Origin: JACVRW01 sp963751105
GTDB lineage: Bacteria > Actinomycetota > Thermoleophilia > Solirubrobacterales > Thermoleophilaceae
Direction of reading: 5' to 3'
Assembly (NCBI GenBank): GCA_963751105.1
Contig: CAVVTG010000002.1
Coordinates: 1,116,001 to 1,180,000, forward strand
DNA: 64,000 nucleotides
Below, in pieces: positions 48,726-57,584 of the stretch. The notes under the pieces are model-generated. The model saw only the letters and a list, made by a program, of their open reading frames with translations, made no database searches and was not told the origin of the DNA. Positions within the stretch are counted from its first letter, which is position 1. Every line of letters begins with the position of its first letter. Position numbers and translations under genes: made by a program.

Positions 48726-48774
48726 CCGACCGAAAATAGGGGTTGTCCGCCGAGCGTGCGCCGGTTCCCCGGCC

Positions 48775-50571
48775 TCAGGCCGCTGCCTGCTCCGCCCAGT
48801 CGCGGTACAGGCGCGCGTAGGCCCCGTCGGCCTCGAGCAGCTCGTCGTGCGTGCCCTGCTCGGCGATCCCACCGTGGTCGAGCACGACGATCCGCCCGGC
48901 GCCGCGGATGGTGGACAGCCGGTGGGCGATCACGATCGCCGTCCGGCCCGCCAGCAGGCGCCGCAGGCCACGCTCGATCTCGGACTCCGTCCGGACGTCG
49001 ACGTTCGAGGTGGCCTCGTCGAGGATGAGGATGCGCGGATCGGCCGCCGCTGCGCGGGCGAAGGCCACCAGTTGGCGCTGACCGGCTGACAGATGGCCGC
49101 CACGCTCCCCGACCTCAGAGTCGTAGCCGTCCGGTAGGCGCTCGATGAACTCGTGCGCTCCCACCGCCCGGGCGGCGGCGAGAACCTCTTCGTCGCCGGC
49201 CTCGACCTTGCCGAACCCGATGTTGTCGCGAATGGTCCCCGAGAACAGGAAGCTCTCCTGGGGCACCACGCCGAGCTGAGAACGCAAGGAGTGCTCGGTC
49301 ACATCGCGCAGGTCGTGACCATCGATCAGCACGCGCCCCCGGTCCGGGTCGTAGAAGCGGGCCACGAGCTTGGCCAGCGTGGACTTGCCTGCACCGGTCG
49401 CCCCCACCAGCGCCACGGTCTGGCCCGGCGGCACCACCAGGGACACCTCGTCGAGCGCCTGTGCCCCGTCGCCCCCCGCGTACCCGAAGGTCACGTCGTC
49501 GAACTCGATCTCGCCCCTCACGCGCGGCAGATCGATCGCCCCGGGACGGTCGCCCAGGTCGGGCTCCTCGTCGAGGAGCTCGAAGATCTTGTCGAGCGCG
49601 GCCATACCCGCCTGGTAGGTCGTGTAGAGCTGCGAGAGCGACTGGATCGGGTCGAAGAACGTGGCCAGGTAGAACACGAACGAGGCCAGCACGCCGATCG
49701 AGGTCTCGCCGTCGAGCACCTGGTTGCCGCCGTAGATGAGGATCACGGCGGTGGCCACGGCGGACAGCAGCTCGACCGCCGGGAAGTACGCGGCGTTGAG
49801 GTAGACGGTCCTCATGTTCGCCTCGCGGTGCTCGTCGTTGAGCTCGGCGAAGCGCCGGCGGTGGCGCGGCTCCTGCCCGAAGGCCCGCACCACGCGAACC
49901 CCGGAGAGGGTCTCCTGCAGGTAGGCGGTGACCTGGGCGATCTTCTCGCGCGTGAGCCGGTAGGCGCCGGTGGAGACGATCCGGAAGACGAGGCTGCCCA
50001 CCAGCAGCACCGGGAAGGTCAGGAAGGTCACGAGCGCGAGGCTCGGATCGAGCACCAGCAGGATGACCGCGGTGCCGAGGAGCGTCAGGGTGGACGAGAA
50101 CAGCGTGGCTATGCCCTCGGTGACGAGCTGGTCGAGCGCCTGCACGTCGTTGGTCAGCCGCGAGATCAGGACGCCGGCCTTGTTTCGCGAGTAGAACCCG
50201 ATCGAGAGCCGCTGTAGGTGCTCGAAGAGCTGGATGCGCAGGTCCTGGAGCGCCCGCTGGCCAACCCAGTTGATGAGGTAGGTCTGTACGTAGGTGGCCA
50301 CCCAGTTGACCACGGCCGCGGCCACGAACGCGATCAGGATGAGCGTGAGCGCGTTCAGGTCCTCGTCCTCGATGCCCTTGTCGATGGCCAGTCCGGCCAG
50401 GTAGGGCGGCACGAGCGCCGCCGCGGTGGCCAGGAGGAGCGCGAACAGCATCACGATCACGCGACCGCGGTAGGGCCGCAGCAGCGTCACGAGATGCCGC
50501 AGCTTCCCCAGCCGGCGCTCCTCACCGCGCACCGCGGAGAGGACGTTCATCGTCCGCTCGCGCGCGCTCAC
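48775..50571 (-). CDS. ABC exporter half-transporter (membrane plus ATPase domains)
   Basis: A 598-residue exporter of the lipid A/multidrug type. Six membrane helices at about 30-320 (LVTLLRPYRGRVIVMLFALLL, GFYSRNKAGVLISRLTNDV) precede an ATPase domain with Walker A VGATGAGKSTL near 388, signature HLSAGQRQLVAFARA and Walker B ILILDEATSNVD. The signature HLSAGQ rather than LSGGQ hints that this half may be the non-canonical partner of a heterodimer with the gene upstream. Its start (GTG 50571) overlaps the stop of that gene. Confidence 0.93.
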   Translation of the reverse strand: MSARERTMNVLSAVRGEERRLGKLRHLVTLLRPYRGRVIVMLFALLLATAAALVPPYLAGLAIDKGIEDEDLNALTLILIAFVAAAVVNWVATYVQTYLINWVGQRALQDLRIQLFEHLQRLSIGFYSRNKAGVLISRLTNDVQALDQLVTEGIATLFSSTLTLLGTAVILLVLDPSLALVTFLTFPVLLVGSLVFRIVSTGAYRLTREKIAQVTAYLQETLSGVRVVRAFGQEPRHRRRFAELNDEHREANMRTVYLNAAYFPAVELLSAVATAVILIYGGNQVLDGETSIGVLASFVFYLATFFDPIQSLSQLYTTYQAGMAALDKIFELLDEEPDLGDRPGAIDLPRVRGEIEFDDVTFGYAGGDGAQALDEVSLVVPPGQTVALVGATGAGKSTLAKLVARFYDPDRGRVLIDGHDLRDVTEHSLRSQLGVVPQESFLFSGTIRDNIGFGKVEAGDEEVLAAARAVGAHEFIERLPDGYDSEVGERGGHLSAGQRQLVAFARAAAADPRILILDEATSNVDVRTESEIERGLRRLLAGRTAIVIAHRLSTIRGAGRIVVLDHGGIAEQGTHDELLEADGAYARLYRDWAEQAAA

Positions 50572-52330
50572 AGTCCCGCCACCTCGCGCTCGGGATCGTC
50601 GCGGTTGAGGAACACCTGGTCGGGCAGTCCCTTCTCGGCGATCTCGCGGTAGAGCTCGGAGTCCTCCAGCAGCTCGCCGTGCGTGCCCCGGGCCACGACC
50701 TCACCGCGCTCCAGGACGACGACGTCGTCGGCCAGCGCGATCGTGGACAGGCGGTGGGCGATCACGAAGGTGGTACGGCCCTCCATGACCTCACGCAGAG
50801 CCGCCTTGATGCGGCTCTCGGTGGTGGCGTCGACGCTCGAAGTGGCGTCGTCGAGGATCAGGATGCGCGGCTCGGCGAGCAGGGCCCTGGCAATCGCCAC
50901 CCGCTGGCGCTGGCCGCCGCTGAGCGTGAGACCTCGTTCACCCACGAGCGTGTCGAGCCCGTCCGGCAGGTCGTCGAGCAGCTCGAGCAGCCCAGCCCGC
51001 CGGGCGGCGGCCACCACCTGCTCCTCGCTCGCGTCCGGGTCTGCGTAGGCGATGTTGTCGCGCAGGCTGGCCGAGAACAGGAACGCATCGTCGGAGACGA
51101 CGGCCACGTCGCGGCGCAGGGAGGCGGCGTCGATGTCGCGAACGTCGGCGCCGTCCACGAGCAGCGCGCCCCTGTCCACGTCGTAGAGGCGAGGTATCAG
51201 CATCACGAGGCTCGACTTGCCCGAGCCGGTGGGACCGACCAGGGCCACGGTGCGACCGGGCTCGACCGTGAGGTCGATGTCGCGCAGCACCGGCTCTCCC
51301 TCGCCGTAGCCGAAGCTCACGCCGCGCAGCTCCACGCGGCCCCCGCCCGGCGGCAGCGCCGGCGCACCGGGGGGCGAGACCAGGCCGGGCTCGCGGTCCA
51401 GGATCTCGAACACGCGCGCACCGCTGGCCACGGCCCGCTGTGCCATCCCGAGGGCCATGCCGAGCATTCGGACCGGCGAGATGAGCAGCAGCACGTACCC
51501 GTAGAAGGCCACGAACTCGCCCACCTCGAGCGTCCCGTTGATGGCCTGGCGCCCGCCCACGAACAGCAGCGCGGCCAGTCCGAGCTGCGGCAGGAACCCG
51601 ATGAACGGGGAGTAGAAGGCGCGCAGCCGCGTGGACACCATGGACTGGTCGAAGACGCGTGCCACCGAGCGTCGGAAGCGAGCAGCTGGCGCTCCTCCTG
51701 CGCGAAGGCCTTCACCACCCTTACTCCGGAGATGTTCTCCTCGGCGTCCGCGGTCAGCTCGGCGATGCGCTGCTGCACCTCCTGACTCGCGGGCCGGTTA
51801 CGGCGCCCGTAGCGGAAGGCCACCCACACCACGAAAGGCATCGGGGCGAGGGCCACGAGCGCGAGCAGCGGGTCCACCGCGAGCATCACGCCGGCGGCGA
51901 TCAGGATCGTGAGCGCGGACTGAACGATGAAGATGAGCCCGTAGCCGAGGAAGAACCGCACGGACTGGAGGTCGACCGTCGAGCGCGACATGAGCTGGCC
52001 GGTCTGCTGACCGTCGAAGAAGCCGAGCTCGAGCGAGTGGAGGTGGCGGTACATGCGGTTGCGCAGGTCGTACTCCACTCCCAGCGAGACCCGGCCCGCC
52101 ACCAGCCGGCGGGACACGCTGAAGGCGAGCCGGAAGATCCCGGCGGCCGCCACCCCCGCCGCGAGCGGCCACAGGTTCACGCCGCCGTTGTCGATCTCGT
52201 CGACCGTGCGGCCCACCAGATAGGGGATGAGCACACCCGCGCCCATGGCGAAAGCGGCAAGCACGAAGGAGACGATGACCCCTCTGCGATAGGGGCGCAG
52301 GAAGCCCAGCAGTCGCCAGAAAGTGCGCAT
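50568..52330 (-). pseudogene. ABC exporter half-transporter interrupted by a -1 frameshift
   Basis: The first frame (from ATG 52330) carries the membrane domain (LLGFLRPYRRGVIVSFVLAA, FFDGQQTGQLMSRSTVDLQ) as far as VVKAFAQEERQL. The second frame resumes with RFRRSVARVFDQSMVSTRL and contains an intact ATPase domain (VGPTGSGKSSL, TLSGGQRQRVAIARAL, ILILDDATSSVD). At about 51682, 5 bases stand where family spacing calls for 6, so one base is missing (or the sequence is in error). The joined protein would be about 587 residues and would pair with the next gene product. Confidence 0.8.
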
Positions 52331-52342
52331 CGACCCTTTACT

Positions 52343-52807
52343 TTACTTAATGAAGTGAGGCGACAGCCGGTCGGCCACCGCCGCCTGGCGATGATCGAAG
52401 ATGCGCCCGAGGTCGCGGGCCACGAACAGCCTGTGGGCCAGCTCGCCCGCCGGCCCGAGCGGCATCTCGTAGCGCACGCGATCGCGCACCAGCGTGCCCT
52501 CGGCGTGGGCCTCGAAGGTGTGCGTGTGATGCCAGAGCTTGTACGGGCCCCTGATCTGGGCGTCGACGAAGCGCACCCCCGGCTCCCAGGCCTCGATGCG
52601 GGTCAGCCAGCGGACGGGGATCCGATGGAGGCTCAGCCGGTACTCGATCAGCGCGCCTTCCCTCATGTCGATCGGCCGCGGGGTGACGATCCGAAAGCCC
52701 AGCCACGGTGGCGTGATCGCCTCGAGGTTGAAGGCGTCCGCGAAGAAGGCGAAGACCTCGTCCGGGTCGCCGGGAAGGATCTGGCTTCGCTCGAGCACGT
52801 GCTCCAC
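52343..52807 (-). CDS. SRPBCC (START-like) ligand-binding protein
   Basis: A 154-residue protein with the polyketide cyclase/START-like fold: VEHVLERSQILPGDPDEVFAFFAD at the N-terminus, AITPPWLGFRIV, LSLHRIPVRWLTRIEAWEPG, and a C-terminal helix LAHRLFVARDLGRIFDHR. Relatives bind hydrophobic ligands and are often called ligand-binding SRPBCC proteins. The GTG at 52807 is the most reasonable start. The frame runs further upstream, but that part is poorly coding. It lies just upstream of the frameshifted ABC gene on the same strand. Confidence 0.78.
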   Translation of the reverse strand: MEHVLERSQILPGDPDEVFAFFADAFNLEAITPPWLGFRIVTPRPIDMREGALIEYRLSLHRIPVRWLTRIEAWEPGVRFVDAQIRGPYKLWHHTHTFEAHAEGTLVRDRVRYEMPLGPAGELAHRLFVARDLGRIFDHRQAAVADRLSPHFIK

Positions 52808-52997
52808 GATGAGAGATACGCGCCAGGGCCGCCGGTGGCTTGCAGGAGCCCGGCACAGAGCCTGGAACTCCATCTCCGTGAGCCCCCGCTGCGCCGCACT
52901 CTCCGAGAGCATGACCCCACAGGGCCGGCGCGCGCTTGCGTCGTTTCTCGACGGGCGCCTCCCGGCCGGCCAGCTCCACGACGAGCTGCTGCGGGCG

Positions 52998-54020
52998 CTA
53001 GCCGCTGGGGCCCACGCAGACGAGCCGGTCGTCGGCGCGGAGTTCCTGGCAGCGCGGGTCGTCGAACTGGATGAACTCGCCGTCGCGCACGATCGCGAGC
53101 ACATGACCGTCCAGTCCGCTTAGGCCTTCCTCGGCCTCCTCGGCCGTGACCTCACGCTCGAAGAGCTTCAGGCCGTCGGCCGGTACCAACAGGTCGTCGA
53201 GCAGGGTGAGCAGGTGGGGCGACACGACGCCCGAGGCCAGCAGGCGGCCCGTGGCGGCCGAGCCGCGTACCACCGCGTCGGCCCCGCTCTGCTCCATCAG
53301 GTGGGCGTTCTCGTCCTCCGCCACCGCGGCCACTATCCGGCAGTCGGCATTCAGCTCGCGCGCCGTGAGGGAGACCAGCACGGCCGTGTCGTCACCGGTG
53401 ACGGCGACCACCACGGTGCGCGCGGACTCGATGCCGGCGTGCTGGAGCACCGCGCGCTGGCTGGCGTCACCCTCGATGGCGGCGATGCGATGGTCCCCGG
53501 CGGTCCGCACCGCCGCCGGGTCGGAGTCCACCGCGACGAGCGACTCGGCGGGTACGCCGTGGCCGATCAGCTGCTCGGCGGCGGCCCGGCCCCGTTTTCC
53601 GTATCCGCAGAGAATCGTGTGGTCGTGCAAGGTTCGTCTCCAGCGCCGCTCGCGGTAGGCCGCCACCGAACGGCTGGCCAGCAGCTCGAGGGTGGTGCCC
53701 ACGAGCAGCACGAGGAAGATAACGCGGGCCGGGGTGGTGATGAAGGTGGTGAGCAGCCGCGCCGAGTCCGACACCGGGGTGATGTCGCCGTAGCCCGTGG
53801 TGGTGACGCTGACCGTCGAGTAGTAGAGCGAGTCGAGGAAGTTGACGCTGTCGTCGGCGGTGTCGCGATAGCCGGCGCGGTCGAGCCAGGTCATCACGGC
53901 CACGCCCAGGATCAGCCCCGTGGCTATGCCGATCCGCACGGCCAGCACCCGCAGCGGGTTGCTGCCACGCTCCGGCAGGACCAGCTCGGGAGGCTGAGGC
54001 GGTGCGCTCACCTGCAGCAT
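52998..54020 (-). CDS. Two-helix potassium channel with RCK domain
   Basis: A protein of 340 residues (or 344 from the ATG at 54032). Two membrane helices, at about 25-45 and 95-115, flank a pore loop with the K+ selectivity filter TTTGYGD. A RCK N-domain (HTILCGYGKRGRAAAEQLIG) and a TrkA-C-like domain (LSGLDGHVLAIVRDGEFIQFDD) follow, the MthK layout. It should conduct K+ with gating by ligands on the RCK ring. Its start region overlaps the start of the divergent DUF4031 gene. Confidence 0.9.
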   Translation of the reverse strand: MLQVSAPPQPPELVLPERGSNPLRVLAVRIGIATGLILGVAVMTWLDRAGYRDTADDSVNFLDSLYYSTVSVTTTGYGDITPVSDSARLLTTFITTPARVIFLVLLVGTTLELLASRSVAAYRERRWRRTLHDHTILCGYGKRGRAAAEQLIGHGVPAESLVAVDSDPAAVRTAGDHRIAAIEGDASQRAVLQHAGIESARTVVVAVTGDDTAVLVSLTARELNADCRIVAAVAEDENAHLMEQSGADAVVRGSAATGRLLASGVVSPHLLTLLDDLLVPADGLKLFEREVTAEEAEEGLSGLDGHVLAIVRDGEFIQFDDPRCQELRADDRLVCVGPSG

Positions 54021-54030
54021 GATGCCTGCC

Positions 54031-54351
54031 ATGGCGGTCTACGTCGACGAGGCCATCTGGGAGTGGCGCGGCCGGCGCTGGTGTCACCTCACCGCGGACG
54101 GCACCGAGGAGCTCCATCGCTTCGCCGCCGAGCTCGGCCTGCGCCGGCAGTGGTTCCAGTCGAAGCCAGGGCGACCCTGGCACGACCACTACGACCTGCC
54201 CGAGGAGGTCCGGGCCTACGCCCTGGCTCACGGCGCGGTGGCGCTCAGCACGCGGGAGATGGGCCGGCTCCAGGCGGATCGGCGCAGACGCGCGCGCTCG
54301 GCCCTCGGAGACCCGCGCCACATGGAGACACGGACACAGGACGACGGATAG
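54031..54351 (+). CDS. DUF4031 protein
   Basis: A 106-residue protein matching the DUF4031 pattern: MAVYVDEAIWEWRGRRWCHL, EELHRFAAELGLRRQWFQ, HYDLPEEVRAYALAHGAV. The family is small, cytoplasmic and uncharacterised; its conserved His, Asp and Arg suggest an enzyme or nucleotide-binding role. I use the third ATG (54031), which starts the conserved region; 54019 is possible and would overlap the channel gene more. Confidence 0.78.
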   Translation: MAVYVDEAIWEWRGRRWCHLTADGTEELHRFAAELGLRRQWFQSKPGRPWHDHYDLPEEVRAYALAHGAVALSTREMGRLQADRRRRARSALGDPRHMETRTQDDG

Positions 54352-54636
54352 CCCGCCTCGTCATCGGCGGAACCTTCGCGGGCCAGGGAACGCAGTAGCT
54401 GTTCGGCTGGTTCGGCGGCCCGGCTGCGCCCCGGCGGCGCAACGCCCTGGCGGCCTCCCCCCTCGGACGGAGCGCTGCTCACGGGCACGATGGCCACGGC
54501 GGTATGCGCACGGTCTACCTCGACAAGGGATTATGGAACACGGATGAGGACGGTTGCCGGCACGGCGGCGAGGAGGCCGGTGGGGCGGAGGCTGGTACCA
54601 TTACGCACAAGGTTCACCACGCCGCCAGGAGGTCAG

Positions 54637-54762
54637 ATGAGCTTCCTATTCGTCTTTTTCGCCGTCTTCTTCTTTCTCGCGATAGTGGTGGGGCCGATCC
54701 TCGGGGCGGAGGACAGGCCGGCGTGGTTGAACGTCGACCGCAAGCCCCCGCCCCAGGTGTGA
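54637..54762 (+). CDS. Tiny single-pass membrane protein
   Basis: A 41-residue protein: a Phe-rich membrane helix (SFLFVFFAVFFFLAIVVGPI) followed by the short tail AEDRPAWLNVDRKPPPQV. A strong AGGAGG Shine-Dalgarno sequence (54627-54632) lies 4 bases before the ATG, which is rare in this window and argues that the small gene is real. No family is recognised. It is convergent with the DksA/TraR-type gene. Confidence 0.6.
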   Translation: MSFLFVFFAVFFFLAIVVGPILGAEDRPAWLNVDRKPPPQV

Positions 54763-54766
54763 TTCG

Positions 54767-55114
54767 TCAGCGGGCGCAGCCGATGCAGACGACGCTCTCG
54801 GGCGCGGCCCGCAGCCGTCCGGGCGCGATCGGCCCGCCGCAGCGATCGCAGACGCCGTAGCTGCCGTCCTCCACCTTGGCCAGCGCCCGCTCCAGCCGCT
54901 CCTCGGAGCTCTCGAGGCGCGTGCCGACGCCGATCTCGTTGCGGCGGCTGATCGCCTCGGTGGTGCCGTCGCCGATTCGCTTGCCGAAGCCGATGCTGGT
55001 CCCGGGCTCGGGTGCCCTGGCGAACTCCGCGAGGCGCTGCCGGATCTCCTCCAGCCGCCGGCGCAGCAGTCCCTCGACCTCGGCTATATCGAGCTGGTCG
55101 CCGCTGTTCGCCAC
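54767..55114 (-). CDS. DksA/TraR-type zinc finger protein
   Basis: A 115-residue protein with an N-terminal coiled coil (about 8-35), a basic middle (IGFGKRIGDGTTEAISRR) and a C-terminal four-cysteine zinc finger (CDRCGGPI...CIGCAR). Members of this group bind RNA polymerase near the secondary channel or act as general stress regulators; actinobacterial members often differ from E. coli DksA and lack its acidic tip, as here. Probably a transcription modulator. Confidence 0.88.
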   Translation of the reverse strand: MANSGDQLDIAEVEGLLRRRLEEIRQRLAEFARAPEPGTSIGFGKRIGDGTTEAISRRNEIGVGTRLESSEERLERALAKVEDGSYGVCDRCGGPIAPGRLRAAPESVVCIGCAR

Positions 55115-55219
55115 GCCTCGAGCCTAGCCGCGGCGAACCGGTCGCCGATGAGTTCGCGCGGCACCGGCGGTCTATCTCCCTATGACCCATCGACTTCGGC
55201 TGCTATCCCTGGAGACCAA

Positions 55220-56215
55220 GTGAGCACCCAGACCCCCCTTGCCATCGAGGCCTCGAGCCTCAAGAAGGCCTTCGGCGACACGCAGGCCGTCGACGGTGTC
55301 GACCTTGCGGTGCGCCGCGGCTCGGTGTACGGCGTCCTGGGGCCCAACGGGGCAGGCAAGACGACCACGATCCGAATGCTCGCCACGCTGCTCGAGCCCG
55401 ACTCGGGTTCCGCACAGGTGCTCGGCCACGACATCCTGGCCGAGCCCGACGAGGTCCGCGCCCGAGTCAGCCTCACCGGCCAGATGGCCTCGGTCGACGA
55501 GGACCTGACCGGCCGCGAGAACCTGATCCTGCTCGCCCTGCTGCTGGGCTTCAAACGCGCCGGGGCCAACACGAGAGCCGACGAGCTGCTGAGCGCCTTC
55601 GACCTCGCCGACGCCGCCGGGCGCCAGGTCAAGAACTACTCGGGAGGAATGCGGCGCCGGCTCGACATTGCCGCCAGCCTGGTGGTGACCCCGGAGCTGA
55701 TGTTCCTGGACGAGCCCACCACAGGACTCGACCCGCGTTCGCGCAATCAGGTGTGGGACATCATCCGCGCCCTGGTGGCCGAGGGCACCACGATCCTGCT
55801 CTGCACCCAGTATCTCGACGAGGCCGACCAGCTGGCCGACGGGATTGCCGTGATCGACCACGGCAGGGTGATCGCCGAGGGAACGCCGGGCCAGCTGAAG
55901 GCGTCGGTCGGGTCCGGGTCACTGCACGTGCGCCTGCTCGATCCCGACCAGCGCCCGGAGGCCGAGCGGCTGCTGTCGCGCGAGCTCGACACGGTTCACC
56001 TTGAGCCCGATCCGGCGGCACTGTCGGCCGCGTGCGCGGATGCCGACCGCGCCGTCGAGGCCGTTGCCGGGCTCACCCGCGCCGGCATCAGCATCGCCGA
56101 CTTCTCGCTCGGCCAGCCGAGCCTCGACGAGGTCTTCATGGCGCTGACCGGACACCCGGCCGAGGAGAACGGCTCCGACAACGGAACCGAGAACGCAAAG
56201 GAGCACGCGGCATGA
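55220..56215 (+). CDS. DrrA-type ABC transporter ATPase
   Basis: A 331-residue ATPase of the daunorubicin-resistance type. Walker A is GPNGAGKTTTI near residue 40, the signature YSGGMRRRLDIAASL, and Walker B LMFLDEPTTGLD. The C-terminal extension, about 230-320, with DFSLGQPSLDEVFMAL is typical of DrrA. It powers the permease encoded next, exporting lipids or drugs. The GTG at 55220 has a GGAG 5 bases upstream. The longer frame from 55148 would be poorly coding. It overlaps the permease gene by 4 bases. Confidence 0.9.
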   Translation: MSTQTPLAIEASSLKKAFGDTQAVDGVDLAVRRGSVYGVLGPNGAGKTTTIRMLATLLEPDSGSAQVLGHDILAEPDEVRARVSLTGQMASVDEDLTGRENLILLALLLGFKRAGANTRADELLSAFDLADAAGRQVKNYSGGMRRRLDIAASLVVTPELMFLDEPTTGLDPRSRNQVWDIIRALVAEGTTILLCTQYLDEADQLADGIAVIDHGRVIAEGTPGQLKASVGSGSLHVRLLDPDQRPEAERLLSRELDTVHLEPDPAALSAACADADRAVEAVAGLTRAGISIADFSLGQPSLDEVFMALTGHPAEENGSDNGTENAKEHAA

Positions 56216-57060
56216 GCGTCGATCCCACGGTCCAGCGTCCCGCCGCGAGCGGCGGCGACACCTCGCTGCGCCAGGCCCTCTCGTCGGTTCCGCGTCCCGC
56301 GCGGGCCAGCGCGCTGTCCGCCGGCCTCGCCTTCGGCTGGCGGGGCATGCTCAAGATCAGACACGTCCCGGAGCAGCTCGTGGACGTGACGATCACGCCG
56401 GTGCTGTTCACCGTGATGTTCACCTACATGTACGGCGGCGCCATCTCCGGCTCCACCGGCGAGTACCTCCAGTTCATCCTGCCCGGCACCCTCGTCATGT
56501 CGGTCCTGTTCACCACCGTCTACTCCGGCGTGGCGCTCAACACCGACATGACCAAGGGTGTGGTGGACCGGTTCCGCTCGCTCCCGATCTGGCGGCCGGC
56601 GCCGCTCGTGGGAGCAGTCATCGGGGACGGCGTGCGCTACCTGGTGGCCGGGACGGTTGTGATCGTGGTCGGCGTGATCCTCGGCTACTCGCCCGACGGC
56701 GGGGTGCAGGGCGTGCTCGCCGCGCTCGCGCTGGTGATCTTCTTCTCGCTTGGACTGGCCTGGGTCTTCACCACCGTCGGGCTGCTCATGCGAGCCCCCA
56801 ACGCCGTGATGAACACGGGTTTCATGGCGCTCTTCCCGCTGCTGTTTCTCAGCAACGCGTTCGTGCCCCCGGACACGCTGCCCGCGGGCCTCAAAACCTT
56901 CGTCGACGTCAACCCGGTGTCGCAGCTGGTGACGGCCACACGGGGGCTGATGAACGGGACCGCCACCACGGGCGACATCCTGCTCGTCGTGGCGATCGCC
57001 GTCGCGCTGGCCGCGGTGTTCGCGCCCCTGACGGCCCATCTGTATCGCAGCCGTGCCTGA
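56212..57060 (+). CDS. DrrB-type ABC-2 permease
   Basis: A 282-residue membrane protein with six helices of the ABC-2 family. Features are YMYGGAISGSTGEYLQFILPG, DMTKGVVDRFRSLP, and the terminal LKTFVDVNPVSQLVTATRG segment shared by daunorubicin exporters. A soluble N-terminus of about 45 residues precedes helix 1. It pairs with the upstream DrrA-type ATPase. A hairpin follows the stop. Confidence 0.9.
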   Translation: MSVDPTVQRPAASGGDTSLRQALSSVPRPARASALSAGLAFGWRGMLKIRHVPEQLVDVTITPVLFTVMFTYMYGGAISGSTGEYLQFILPGTLVMSVLFTTVYSGVALNTDMTKGVVDRFRSLPIWRPAPLVGAVIGDGVRYLVAGTVVIVVGVILGYSPDGGVQGVLAALALVIFFSLGLAWVFTTVGLLMRAPNAVMNTGFMALFPLLFLSNAFVPPDTLPAGLKTFVDVNPVSQLVTATRGLMNGTATTGDILLVVAIAVALAAVFAPLTAHLYRSRA

Positions 57061-57068
57061 GAACTGAG

Positions 57069-57100
57069 CGCGGCCGGCGTGTCGAAAGTGCCCGGCCGCG
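57069..57100 (+). terminator. Terminator-like hairpin after the DrrAB-type genes
   Basis: A perfect 9-bp stem, CGCGGCCGG/CCGGCCGCG, with a 14-base loop, starting 8 bases after the stop and followed by a short TTCG tract. Confidence 0.5.
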
Positions 57101-57148
57101 TTCGTCGCCCGGGCAGAGGAAGCTTTTCGGCAACCGACACGAGGAGAG

Positions 57149-57577
57149 ATGACGATGCGCTTCATGCTTCTGGTCAAGGCGGACGAGAACTCGGAGGCCG
57201 GCGTGATGCCGAGCGAGGAGCTCTTGACCGAGATGGGCAAGTTCAACGAGGAACTGGTCAAGGCCGGCGTGATGCTCGCGGGTGAGGGGCTGCACCCGAG
57301 CTCCAAGGGCGTGCGGGTGCGCTTCAAGGGCAGCGACCGCAGTGTGATCGACGGCCCCTTCACGGAGGCCAAGGAGCTCGTGGCCGGCTACTGGCTGATC
57401 GAGGTCAAGTCGCTCGACGAGGCCATCGCGTGGGTCAAGCGCGTGCCCAACCCGACGGAGGGCGAGTCCGAGATCGAGATCCGCCAGGTGTTCGAGGCCG
57501 ACGACTTCGGTGAGGCGTACACGCCCGAGGCGCGCGAACGGGCCGAGCGGCTCCGCAGCGAGATCGAGGACCGCTAG
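57149..57577 (+). CDS. DGPF (YCII-related) protein
   Basis: A 142-residue protein of the DGPF/YCII-related family. The name-giving motif DGPFTEAKE lies near residues 69-77, after RFMLLVKADENSEAG. Proteins of this group are encoded beside ECF42 sigma factors and are regulated by them in streptomycetes. AGGAGAG precedes the ATG. The sigma factor gene follows 7 bases downstream. The biochemical activity is unknown. Confidence 0.88.
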   Translation: MTMRFMLLVKADENSEAGVMPSEELLTEMGKFNEELVKAGVMLAGEGLHPSSKGVRVRFKGSDRSVIDGPFTEAKELVAGYWLIEVKSLDEAIAWVKRVPNPTEGESEIEIRQVFEADDFGEAYTPEARERAERLRSEIEDR

Positions 57578-57584
57578 CGAACCC

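Noticed and set aside
52911..53123. Plus-strand frame reading MTPQGRRALASFLDGRLPAG
   Set aside because: The start looks protein-like, but most of it is antisense to the potassium channel C-terminus, and there is no ribosome site.
54490..54636. Upstream extension of the 41-residue membrane protein to a 90-residue product
   Set aside because: The extension is Arg-rich without coding character, and the strong Shine-Dalgarno sequence points to the ATG at 54637.
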